NCBI RefSeq assembly: GCF_000718005.1
Contig: NZ_JODV01000006.1
From: Actinoalloteichus_B caeruleus
Lineage (GTDB): Bacteria; Actinomycetota; Actinomycetes; Mycobacteriales; Pseudonocardiaceae
Length of the DNA: 64,000 bases
Strand: one strand, 5' to 3'
Position numbers and translations under genes: made by a program. The notes under the pieces are model-generated. The model was not told the DNA's origin, searched no databases, and saw nothing but the letters and a program-made list of their open reading frames with translations. Below are positions 8,917 to 16,792 of this stretch, one piece after another (position 1 is the first letter of the stretch; every line of letters begins with the position of its first letter).

Positions 8917-8930
8917 CACCGGAGGTGCGG

Positions 8931-9257
8931 ATGCGACGAGTCGCCCAGGTCATCCGGGTTCGCCCCGAGATGCTCGCCGAGTACCGCCGCCTGCACGAGG
9001 AGGTCTGGCCCGCCGTACTCGATCGGATCCGGCACGCCAACATCCGCAACTACTCGATCCACCTGCGGGACGACCTGCTGTTCTCCTATTTCGAGTACCA
9101 CGGGACGGACCTGGCGGCCGATCTGGCGTCGATGGCCGAGGACCCGGTCACCCAGCGGTGGTGGCGGCTGACCGACCCCTGCCAGCGTCCGCTGGCGAGC
9201 GCGGGACCCGGCGAGTGGTGGGCGCCGGCCGAACAGGTTTTCCTGATGGAGGAGTGA
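8931..9257 (+). CDS. L-rhamnose/L-fucose mutarotase family protein
   Basis: A 108-residue cytosolic protein of the RhaM/DUF718 family, which interconverts alpha and beta anomers of L-rhamnose or related 6-deoxy sugars to feed the next enzyme. Family features are visible: RVRPEMLAEYRRLHEEVWP at the N-terminus, then NYSIHLR, LFSYFEYHG and WWRLTDPCQ with the paired tryptophans. The ATG at 8931 is preceded by GGAGGTGCGG. It is the first gene of a three-gene operon, ending 1 nt before the SDR start. The downstream L-fucose-type dehydrogenase and lactonase suggest L-fucose as substrate rather than L-rhamnose. Confidence 0.85.
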   Translation: MRRVAQVIRVRPEMLAEYRRLHEEVWPAVLDRIRHANIRNYSIHLRDDLLFSYFEYHGTDLAADLASMAEDPVTQRWWRLTDPCQRPLASAGPGEWWAPAEQVFLMEE

Positions 9258-9258
9258 G

Positions 9259-10041
9259 ATGTCCCAGTCGACGTTCCCGCAGGACTTCACCGGACTGGTG
9301 GCCGTGGTGACCGGAGGGGTCTCCGGCATCGGGCTGGCGACGGGCCAGCTCCTCGCCGCCCGGGGCGCCACCGTGATCGCGCTCGACAGGGCGGGCCGCG
9401 CACCGGAACCCCTGACGACCGTGCACGCCGACGTCACCGACGACGAGTCGGTGCGGGCCGCGGTGACCTCGGTCGTGGCCCGCCACGACCGGCTGGACGT
9501 GCTCGTGAACAACGCCGGGATCGGCGCGGCCGGCACGGTCGAGGACAACCCGGACGCGGAGTGGGCACGGGTGTTCGACGTCAACGTGACCGGGGTCGCC
9601 CGTGTCTCCCGGGCGGCGCTCCCCCACCTGCGCCACTCCCCCGCCGCGTCGATCGTGAACACCTGCTCGATCGCGGCGACGGCCGGGCTCCCGCACCGCG
9701 CGCTGTACTCGGCCTCGAAGGGCGCCGTCCTCGCGCTGACGCGGGCGATGGCCGTCGATCACCTCGCGGACGGGGTCCGGGTGAACTGCGTGAACCCGGG
9801 GACCGTCGACACCCCGTGGGTGGCTCGGCTGCTCGACGCGGCCGAGGACCCGGTGGCGGAACGGGCGGCCCTGGAGGCTCGGCAACCACTGGGCCGGCTC
9901 GTGTCGGCGGACGAGGTGGCCTTCGCCGTCGCGTCGCTGGCCAGCCCACTCGCGGGTTCCACCACCGGGACGGCCCTGGAGGTGGACGGTGGGATGGCGG
10001 GTCTGCGTCCACGCCCCCGCGTCAGGGGCGGCTCCCGGTGA
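9259..10041 (+). CDS. Short-chain dehydrogenase, probable 2-keto-3-deoxy-L-fuconate dehydrogenase
   Basis: A 260-residue classical SDR using NAD(P). It shows the TGGVSGIG nucleotide-binding loop (about residues 18-25), NNAG (about 80-83), the catalytic Ser in NTCSIAA, YSASK (Tyr and Lys of the active site) and the PGTVDTPW segment. In the non-phosphorylative L-fucose route an SDR oxidises 2-keto-3-deoxy-L-fuconate; position beside a mutarotase and an L-fucose dehydrogenase/lactonase supports that role, but the fold alone does not fix the substrate. It starts 1 nt after the mutarotase stop and its TGA overlaps the GTG of the next gene. Confidence 0.82.
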   Translation: MSQSTFPQDFTGLVAVVTGGVSGIGLATGQLLAARGATVIALDRAGRAPEPLTTVHADVTDDESVRAAVTSVVARHDRLDVLVNNAGIGAAGTVEDNPDAEWARVFDVNVTGVARVSRAALPHLRHSPAASIVNTCSIAATAGLPHRALYSASKGAVLALTRAMAVDHLADGVRVNCVNPGTVDTPWVARLLDAAEDPVAERAALEARQPLGRLVSADEVAFAVASLASPLAGSTTGTALEVDGGMAGLRPRPRVRGGSR

Positions 10042-12059
10042 CGGGTGGTGAGGCGAGGACGGCCAGCCGGGGAGGCTGGCGGCTCCGGAGCTCGGGGATC
10101 GGCCGGGTCGGTTTCGGGGCGGCGGCGCTGGGCGGGCTCTACGCGGAGGTGTCCGACGAGGAGGCGGAGCGGACGCTCGAGACCGCCTGGCGGTGCGGGC
10201 TCCGCTACTTCGACGTCGCGCCCCACTACGGCGCGGGCCGGGCCGAACGCCGGCTCGGCGCGTTCCTCAGCGATCTGCCGCGTCACGAGTTCGCGGTGTC
10301 CACCAAGGTGGGTCGCCTGCTGGTCGCGGACGGCGGTGCCCGGGAGACGTCCATGTTCGCCGGGGAGCCCGCGCTGCGCCGGGTGCGCGACTACTCCGCG
10401 ACCGGGGTGCGCCGCTCGCTCACCGAGAGCCTCGAACGGACCGGCCTGGACCGCTTCGACCTGGTTCTCATCCACGACCCCGACGACTTCGCCCGGGACG
10501 CCCTCGACCACGCCTACCCGGAGCTGGAGCGGTTGCGGTCCGAGGGGGTCGTACGGGCCATCGGGGTGGGGATGAACCACACCCCGCTGCTCAGCCGGTT
10601 CGTCAGCGAGACCGACATCGACGCGGTGCTCGTCGCCGGCCGCTACAGCCTCCTGGACCGCACGGCCGGGACCGACCTGCTGCCCGCCTGCGCCCGGCGC
10701 GGAGTCGACGTGATCGTGGGCGGGGTGTTCAACAGCGGCATCCTCGCCGACCCCAGGCCGGGTGCGACGTTCGACTACGCACCGGCCCCCGAACCGGTGC
10801 TGCGCCGCGCGCGGCGGCTGGCGGCGGCGTGCCGGCGCTGGGACGTGCCCCTCGTCGCGGCGGCGCTCCGGTTCCCGCTCCGCGACCCCGCCGTGAGCAG
10901 CGTCCTGGTCGGCATGCGATCGGCTCGGGAGGTGCGGGAGAACGTGGACCTGCTCGCCACCCCTGTCCCGGCCGGGCTGTGGGCCGAGTTGGACGCCATC
11001 GCGTCCGGGGAGGCGGCGGAGGCGCCCGGCCCGGGGGCGGAGGCCGCCGCCCGGCCGTGGCCGGGTCTCGGGGCGGCCCGGCACACGGTGCTCGGCTCCG
11101 GAACGACCGAGGCGGGCGCACGACCCGGCGAGCCCGTCGTGGACGGCCCGGGACGAGGTGGCCGCCACGGCGAGGCGGAGCGCGCCGCTCCCCCGGCCGA
11201 CCCGCCGGCGGGTCGGGTGGACGCCCACCACCACGTGTGGCGGCTGGGCGACCGCCCGCAGCCGTGGATCGACCCGGTCGGGATGGCGGCGATCCACCGG
11301 GACTTCACCCTGGGCGACCTCCGGCCCGTCGCCGAGGCGCGCGGTGTGACCGCGACGGTGCTCGTGCAGACAGTTCCGGACCCGGGCGAGACCGAGGAGC
11401 TGCTGGCCCTGGCCGACTCGGACGACCTCGTGGCCGGCGTGGTCGGCTGGGTCGACCTGGCCGGCGGTGGTGTGGCGGACGAGCTGGAACGGCTCCGGGG
11501 CCTGCCGGGTGGCCGCCGGTTGGTCGGGGTCCGCCACGGAGTCCAGGACGAGGTCGACGAGCGGTGGCTGTGCCGGCCGGAGGTGCGGCGGGGGCTGCGG
11601 GCCGTGGCCGACGCGGGCCTGGTCTTCGACCTGCTCACCCTGCCCCGGCAGCTCCCGGCCGCCGTCGAGACCGTCTCCGCGTCGCCGGACCTGACCTTCG
11701 TGCTGGACCACCTGTCCAAGCCGGCGATCGCCCGTGGCGCGGTGCGGGACTGGGAGTCGGACCTCCGCCGCCTCGCCCGCTCGCCCAACGTCTGCTGCAA
11801 GCTCTCCGGGCTGGTCACGGAGGCCGATCACGAGCGGTGGTCGGTGGAGGACCTCCGCCCGTACGTCACGGTCGCCCTGGACGCCTTCGGACCGCACCGG
11901 GTGCTGTTCGGTTCGGACTGGCCGGTCTGCCTGCTCGCGGCGGAGTACGGCACGGTCGTGGCGACCGCGGAGGAGCTCACCCGGGAGTTGGGCGCGGCCG
12001 AACGCGCGGCGGTGTTCGGGGGGACGGCGCGGCGGGTCTACGGGCTGGGGGCGGGCTGA
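10038..12059 (+). CDS. Fused aldo/keto reductase (L-fucose dehydrogenase-like) and amidohydrolase-type sugar lactonase
   Basis: A 673-residue two-enzyme protein. Residues about 15-320 are an aldo/keto reductase with the catalytic set Asp59, Tyr64, Lys90 and His146 (DVAPHYG, STKVG, LIHDPD), resembling L-fucose/D-threo-aldose 1-dehydrogenases. A linker of about 70 residues, Ala/Gly/Pro-rich, leads to a TIM-barrel amidohydrolase (about 392-673) with DAHHHVW at 395-401, LDHLSKP and FGSDWPVC, as in L-fucono-1,5-lactonases. Together they would oxidise the sugar to the lactone and open it to the acid. The GTG start overlaps the SDR stop (GTGA). The frame is open through the linker; internal GTG codons near 11140 could also start a separate lactonase. 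No L-fuconate dehydratase gene is in the window. Confidence 0.82.
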   Translation: MTGGEARTASRGGWRLRSSGIGRVGFGAAALGGLYAEVSDEEAERTLETAWRCGLRYFDVAPHYGAGRAERRLGAFLSDLPRHEFAVSTKVGRLLVADGGARETSMFAGEPALRRVRDYSATGVRRSLTESLERTGLDRFDLVLIHDPDDFARDALDHAYPELERLRSEGVVRAIGVGMNHTPLLSRFVSETDIDAVLVAGRYSLLDRTAGTDLLPACARRGVDVIVGGVFNSGILADPRPGATFDYAPAPEPVLRRARRLAAACRRWDVPLVAAALRFPLRDPAVSSVLVGMRSAREVRENVDLLATPVPAGLWAELDAIASGEAAEAPGPGAEAAARPWPGLGAARHTVLGSGTTEAGARPGEPVVDGPGRGGRHGEAERAAPPADPPAGRVDAHHHVWRLGDRPQPWIDPVGMAAIHRDFTLGDLRPVAEARGVTATVLVQTVPDPGETEELLALADSDDLVAGVVGWVDLAGGGVADELERLRGLPGGRRLVGVRHGVQDEVDERWLCRPEVRRGLRAVADAGLVFDLLTLPRQLPAAVETVSASPDLTFVLDHLSKPAIARGAVRDWESDLRRLARSPNVCCKLSGLVTEADHERWSVEDLRPYVTVALDAFGPHRVLFGSDWPVCLLAAEYGTVVATAEELTRELGAAERAAVFGGTARRVYGLGAG

Positions 12060-12414
12060 GCGGCGGCTACTCCGCCACCGGCGTGGAGGTGGACGGCTCC
12101 GGGTGGTCGGCGGTTCGGCGGCGGCGGTGTGGCGCGGCCCCGCCAGCGCCGGCCGTGCGCGCCCTCCCACCGGCTGAGGACGCCGCGCGGCGGGCGCCCT
12201 GGCACCCGGGACACGCACCGACGGGGGGTGGCGCGCCGTCGACATGGCGGGCGCCGCACCCCCTGGTCCGCCCACGGGGCGCGTTCCGCTCTGGGCTGGA
12301 GCCGGGGCGCGCTGGCGTCGCGGGGCGCCTGGTCGGGACCACCCCGCGCTCGGGGCGGGGTGCCCGCCGGCCTCCCGACCCGCGACACCGCGAACCCGGT
12401 CGGGCGTCCCGGCC
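12060..12414. other. Convergent intergenic region
   Basis: About 355 bp between the end of the sugar operon and the oppositely oriented Nudix gene. Apart from the hairpin listed at 12341-12361, nothing recognisable is seen. Confidence 0.5.
12341..12361. terminator. Candidate hairpin terminator
   Basis: ACCCCGC (12341-12347) and GCGGGGT (12355-12361) form a perfect 7-bp stem with a 7-nt loop between convergent genes. There is no U-tract, which is usual for high-GC actinomycetes. Confidence 0.35.
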
Positions 12415-12903
12415 TCAGACCTCGCCGTCGGGCGGGAGGTCGAGGGTGGGCAGCGCGAACTCGACGACCGCTCGTTGCCTGGCGGCCGCCGCCTGCCGGC
12501 TGCCCCGGCGCCCCCATCCCAACAGGTCACCGACCCGGCGGGGGTCCACCAGCAGGCGGCGGTACGTCCGCCCGTTGTCCGGGTCCGGCGACACCGGGTG
12601 GATCCGCGTGATCAGCGCCACCATCCTGACCTGCGCGTAGCGGTGGGTGCCGCCGTCCACCACGAGCTGGTACCCGAGGTAGCGAGGCGCCCCGATCTCC
12701 AGGGTGACCTCCTCCCAGGTCTCCCGGCGCAGGGTGGCGGCCGGGTCCGCGTCCTCGAGTTCCCGTTTGCCACCGGGCAGGCCGTGCCGGGCGCCGTCGA
12801 CCCGGAGAAACGCGCGCCCGTCCGGCGCGAAGAGGAAGCCGTGCACCTGACGGACGGGGAGGTCGGGCGGGGGAGCCGCCCGGTACCACCTGAGCCGCAC
12901 CAC
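12415..12903 (-). CDS. Nudix hydrolase
   Basis: A 162-residue protein with the Nudix box G-x5-E-x7-REUxEExGU spread over GGKRELEDAD and LRRETWEEVTLEIG (about residues 44-70), which binds the metal and hydrolyses a nucleoside diphosphate-linked compound. One glutamate-to-Thr/Leu drift at the end of the box is within family range. The substrate is unknown. The GTG at 12903 was chosen because GAGGAGGT stands just upstream; GTG at 12900 is equally possible. Longer in-frame starts add only low-complexity residues. The DUF574 methyltransferase gene lies 80 bp upstream on the same strand. Confidence 0.82.
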   Translation of the reverse strand: MVRLRWYRAAPPPDLPVRQVHGFLFAPDGRAFLRVDGARHGLPGGKRELEDADPAATLRRETWEEVTLEIGAPRYLGYQLVVDGGTHRYAQVRMVALITRIHPVSPDPDNGRTYRRLLVDPRRVGDLLGWGRRGSRQAAAARQRAVVEFALPTLDLPPDGEV

Positions 12904-12983
12904 GGGCACCTCCTCGACCGCCGTCCTCCCGCAACCATCGGTCGCCCCGGGCGGGGGCTTGACGGGTGGGGCCGTGCGCGGGC

Positions 12984-13781
12984 TCAGAGCGCCGCGACCG
13001 CCGCGTAGGTGCCCGAGCGGTGCGGTTCGTCGTCGAGCAGTTCCCGGCCGTCCGGCCGCCACAGGGGTGTCCAGACCAGGCCCGGTTCCACCAGCTGGGT
13101 GCCGTCCAACAACGCCCGCACCTCCGCCTTCGTGCGATGGGTCACCGGGTTGGGTGAGTCGCCGAACAGACGTCTCAGCTCGGCCACGAGGTGGGGGTTC
13201 GCCTGGTCCGAGGTGGTGTGGGAGAGCACCAGCACGCTGCCCGGGGGGAGGCGGTCCCGGTAGGCGGCGATGATCGCGGCGGGATCGTCCTGGTCGGACA
13301 CGTAGTGCAGCACCGCGACCATCATCAGGGCGACCGGCTGGTCGAGGTCGAGTTGCCGCCGGGTCTCGGGCGCCGCGAGTACCCCTCGGACGTCACGCAT
13401 GTCGGCCGGGACGATGTCGGCGCGATCGTTGTCGCGCAGGATCTGCCGGGTGTGGCTGACCGCGACCGGCTCGTTGTCGACGTAGACCACGCGGGCGTCG
13501 GGGGCGGCGGTCTGCGCGATCTCGTGCACGTTGCCCTCGGTGGGGATGCCGGAGCCGAGGTCGAGGAACTGCCGAACGCCCTGGTCGAGGCAGTAGCGCA
13601 CGGCGCGGCGGAGGAAGGCGCGGTTCGTCCTCCCGACCAGCGGCGCGTCGGGGTCGATCTCCGCGAGCCGGTCGAAGGCGTCCCGGTCGATCGCGAAGTT
13701 GTGCGCCCCGCCGAGGGCGTAGTCGTACATGCGCGCGGGGTTGGGTTGGGAGAGGTCCACGCCGGGCGGGCCCTGTTCCAT
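12984..13781 (-). CDS. DUF574 family SAM-dependent methyltransferase
   Basis: A 265-residue protein of the actinomycete-specific DUF574 (Methyltransf_19) family. Hallmarks are the N-terminal QPNPARMYDYALGG motif, the FLDLGSGIPT SAM-binding loop, YVDNEPVAVSH and the GSVLVLSHTT strand. Many paralogues occur per genome, frequently near XRE-DUF5753/DUF397 genes; their targets are mostly unknown. The ATG at 13781 has GGAGGT 5 nt upstream, which decides it against an in-frame start 111 nt further up. Confidence 0.87.
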   Translation of the reverse strand: MEQGPPGVDLSQPNPARMYDYALGGAHNFAIDRDAFDRLAEIDPDAPLVGRTNRAFLRRAVRYCLDQGVRQFLDLGSGIPTEGNVHEIAQTAAPDARVVYVDNEPVAVSHTRQILRDNDRADIVPADMRDVRGVLAAPETRRQLDLDQPVALMMVAVLHYVSDQDDPAAIIAAYRDRLPPGSVLVLSHTTSDQANPHLVAELRRLFGDSPNPVTHRTKAEVRALLDGTQLVEPGLVWTPLWRPDGRELLDDEPHRSGTYAAVAAL

Positions 13782-14092
13782 GCTGACCTCCGTGTCGATG
13801 TCGGCACTCACAGTATGCGCGTTCATCCGATCACGCAGCACCCTGTGAGCACCGATCACCCTCGGTCGAGACTCCACCCCGAAACTGGTCACCCTAGGTG
13901 ATAACTGGTGTACGCACCGGGTGACTCCAACCCGGGAGTCGCGAGGGGCCCCGCCGCGGGCCGACCGCGACCCCCGGGTCTCCCACCGAGTCCCTGTCGT
14001 CCCCGGGCAACCGGGGCTGGCCAGCTCACGGCACCGTCCACCCGCGATCGCGGCGGGGTGCGGGCCGAGGGTGCCGCCCGCAGGCCCGGCGG
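13782..14092. other. Intergenic region
   Basis: About 310 bp between leuB and the DUF574 gene, both on the minus strand. A small hairpin CCCCGG-GCAA-CCGGGG at 14001-14016 may help terminate leuB. Nothing else is recognised. Confidence 0.4.
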
Positions 14093-15121
14093 TCAGCGGT
14101 CGAGGTGCTCGACCACGGCCGAGGAGATCTCCCGGGTCTTGCCGGACAGACGGCCGGCGGTTCCCGCCGCGTTGACCGCCTTCTCGATGGCGGTGGCCTG
14201 TTCCTCGAACCCGATCTCGCGCAGCAGCAGGGCCGCGGACAGGATCGACCCCGTGGGGTTGGCCACCCCCAGCCCCGCGATGTCCGGTGCGGACCCGTGC
14301 ACCGGCTCGAACAACCCCGGGTGCTGGTTGTCCGGGGCGATGTTGGCCGAGGGCAGGAACCCGATGCCGCCCGCCACCGCCCCACCGAGGTCGGTGACCA
14401 GGTCACCGAACAGGTTGTCGGTGACGGCCACGTCGAAACGCCCCGGGTCCTGGACCAGGTGAATGCAGGTCGCGTCGGCGTGCTGGTAGGCCACCTCGAC
14501 CTGGGGGAAGCGCTGGTGCTGCTCCTCGACGACCTTCGCCCACAGCCTCCCGGCGTGGGTCAGCACGTTCGTCTTGTGGATCCAGGTCAGGTGACCGCGT
14601 CGCGCCGCGGCGAGCTCGAAGGCGTACCGCACCGCCCTGGTCACGGCCCTCCTGGTGTTCACCGAGTCCTGGAGCGCCAACTCGTCGGGGGTGTCGACGC
14701 GGAACGACCCCCCGGTCCCCGCGTAGGGCCCCTCGGTGTTCTCCCGCACGAAGACCATGTCCACGCTCTCGGCGTTCGCCGCGCGCAACGGGCTCCTGGC
14801 ACCGGGGAGGAGGCGGACCGGCCTCAGGTTGACTCCCAGGTCGTAGCGGAACCGCAGCCTGAGCAGGATGTCGCGTTCCAACACGCCGGAGGGGACGGCC
14901 GGGTCGCCGACGGCCCCGAGCAGGATGCCCGCGCTGGTGTCGAGGCGCTCGAGTTCCTCCTCTCCGATGAGGTCCTCCCCTCGGTGCCACCGGCCCGAGT
15001 TGATGCCGAACTCCTCGAACTCGACCGGAGCCCCGGTCGCCTCGACGACGGCGATCGCCTCGCTGGTCACCTCGGGCCCGATGCCGTCGCCGGGGATGAC
15101 GGCCACTCGCTTGCTCGTCAC
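14093..15121 (-). CDS. leuB: 3-isopropylmalate dehydrogenase
   Basis: A 342-residue NAD-dependent beta-decarboxylating dehydrogenase of leucine biosynthesis, converting 3-isopropylmalate to 2-oxoisocaproate. Visible motifs are the N-terminal VIPGDGIGPEV, FVRENTEGPYAG with substrate-binding residues, IHKTNVL, and the NAD/metal signature DNLFGDLVTDLGG; the HGSAPDIAG loop binds the adenosine. Length and the short N-terminus match actinobacterial LeuB. Tartrate and isocitrate dehydrogenases are relatives, but the VRENTEG region fits LeuB. The GTG at 15121 has AAGGAG about 10 nt upstream. It appears monocistronic; no other leu gene is nearby. Confidence 0.92.
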   Translation of the reverse strand: MTSKRVAVIPGDGIGPEVTSEAIAVVEATGAPVEFEEFGINSGRWHRGEDLIGEEELERLDTSAGILLGAVGDPAVPSGVLERDILLRLRFRYDLGVNLRPVRLLPGARSPLRAANAESVDMVFVRENTEGPYAGTGGSFRVDTPDELALQDSVNTRRAVTRAVRYAFELAAARRGHLTWIHKTNVLTHAGRLWAKVVEEQHQRFPQVEVAYQHADATCIHLVQDPGRFDVAVTDNLFGDLVTDLGGAVAGGIGFLPSANIAPDNQHPGLFEPVHGSAPDIAGLGVANPTGSILSAALLLREIGFEEQATAIEKAVNAAGTAGRLSGKTREISSAVVEHLDR

Positions 15122-15736
15122 GCGTGTCTCTCTCCTTCGTCGTGCTGGCGCCTCGCGGCGCGGCAGGGCCGCCCGGGCACGGCGGCCCACCTCCCCGGAC
15201 GGGCGCGGCGCCGGCGGAGCGGAGGCGGAGACCGTGTGCCGAGAACGGGGAACGCGGCCCGGTCGACGCTCTCCTCGGTCTGGGACGACGCGCCCGCGCG
15301 GTTCCGCCACCGTAGGGGCAACGCCCCCCGCGACCGAAGCCCAGCCGCGCGTTCGAGCTGACCGGGTGAGGAACAGCCCCACCTGTTCACCCGGTCGGGG
15401 GAGTACGGCGGGCGGGACCACCCGCCGCGCCGCCGGGCGGCGGACGCGGCGGCTCGGGCCAGCGCGGACCGCTGATCGCTCCCACCCGGCTCACCCGGGG
15501 GAGGCCCCGACGGATGCTCGTGGCTCACGAGCACGCCCGACGGAGTGCCGGAACCCTGTTCACGGGAACGACGTCGTCGCGCGGGGCGACCGGGTGGCAC
15601 GAGCCCACGGCCGCCCCCGGTCGTGCGCCGGAGCCCCGCCTGGCCGAAGCGGGGAGGAACGCCGCCGCCTGGGTCAACCCGGCCACGGCCGCCGAGGGGG
15701 CCCCGTGGTCCGAGGACGGCGGCCTCGGCCGACCGC
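15122..15736. other. Intergenic region, no supported gene
   Basis: About 615 bp between the sugar ABC transporter operon and leuB. Open frames here are Arg/Pro/Gly-rich shadows without domains. It must hold the leuB promoter and the end of the transporter operon, but I cannot place either with confidence. Confidence 0.45.
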
Positions 15737-16780
15737 CTACGTGTCCCCCGCCCGCCCGGCGGCGACGGCCCGCCGGCCCCGCCACTCGTTGAGCGCCACC
15801 GCGAGGATGATCACCGCTCCCTGGATCGCCTGCTGCCAGTAGGCGCTCACCTGGAGGGCGATCAGGCCGTTGGTGATCAGGCTGAGCAACACCGCGCCGA
15901 GCACCGCGCCGAGCACCGTTCCTCGGCCACCGAACAGGCTCGCGCCGCCGATGACGACGGCACCGATCGCGGTCAACTCGTAACCGACTCCGGTGCTGGG
16001 CTGGGCCACCGACAGCCGCGCGGTCTCCAACAGGCTCGACAGGGCGGCCAGCGAGCCCGCGACCACGTAGACGAACATCTTGACCCGTTGGACCCGGATC
16101 CCGGAGAGGACCGCGGCGGGTTCGTTCGACCCGGTGAAGTAGACGTGCCGCCCGATCGTCGTCCTGGTCAGGACCAGGTGCGCCACGACCGCGACCACCA
16201 GCGCCACCCACACCGGCACGGGAAGCCCCAACCAGGACCCCTGCCCGATGCCCAGGAAGGGCGGAGCGAAGCCCGTCTGGGTGGAACCGCTGGTCAAGCC
16301 CAGGGCCACGCCGCGGGCGATGCCCAACATGCCCAGGGTGATGATGAAGGGCGGGACCTTCGTGAGCACGATCAGGGCGCCGTTGAGCAGCCCGCAGGCC
16401 AGACCGGTGGCCAGGGACAGCGGGATCGCGACGATGTAGGGGAGGTCCGCCGAGATCACCCAGAACCCGGTCGCCACCGAGGTCAGCGCGACGACGGAGC
16501 CCACCGAGAGGTCGATGCCGCCGGTGGCGATCACGAAGGTCATGCCCACCGCGATGATCGCGACGAGGGCGGCCTGCCTGGCCACCACGAGCAGGTTGTC
16601 GACGGTGACGAAGGTGTCGGTCCTGATCGCCAGGAAGGCCAGGATCCCCAGCACCACCAGCAGCAGCCCCGACTCCCTGCCCCGGAAGGGCCGCAGCCAC
16701 GGCGAGTCGGTTCGGCGCGTGCTGGCGCCGGAGGAGCCGGTCCGGTCCGGGTCGGCGGTGGGCGTCGTGGTCGTGGACAT
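15737..16780 (-). CDS. Ribose-family sugar ABC transporter permease
   Basis: A 347-residue BPD_transp_2 family inner-membrane permease with about eight to ten hydrophobic segments after a 35-residue soluble N-terminus. The family signature GGIDLSVGSVVAL (about residues 87-99) and the cytoplasmic ATPase-contact loop near GSNEPAAVLSGIRVQRVK are clear. Third gene of a binding protein, ATPase, permease operon; it starts 12 nt after the ATPase stop with GAGGAG upstream. Substrate is likely a pentose or related sugar, but no sugar kinase or isomerase is linked to confirm it. Confidence 0.87.
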   Translation of the reverse strand: MSTTTTPTADPDRTGSSGASTRRTDSPWLRPFRGRESGLLLVVLGILAFLAIRTDTFVTVDNLLVVARQAALVAIIAVGMTFVIATGGIDLSVGSVVALTSVATGFWVISADLPYIVAIPLSLATGLACGLLNGALIVLTKVPPFIITLGMLGIARGVALGLTSGSTQTGFAPPFLGIGQGSWLGLPVPVWVALVVAVVAHLVLTRTTIGRHVYFTGSNEPAAVLSGIRVQRVKMFVYVVAGSLAALSSLLETARLSVAQPSTGVGYELTAIGAVVIGGASLFGGRGTVLGAVLGAVLLSLITNGLIALQVSAYWQQAIQGAVIILAVALNEWRGRRAVAAGRAGDT

Positions 16781-16792
16781 GGTGTTCGCTCC

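Noticed and set aside
12984..13892. Longer 302-residue start for the DUF574 methyltransferase
   Set aside because: The extra N-terminus is not family-like, and GGAGGT at the right distance marks the ATG at 13781.
14001..14016. CCCCGG-GCAA-CCGGGG hairpin after leuB as a terminator
   Set aside because: Only 6 bp and 77 nt from the stop; such stems are frequent by chance at this GC content. Mentioned only within the intergenic entry.
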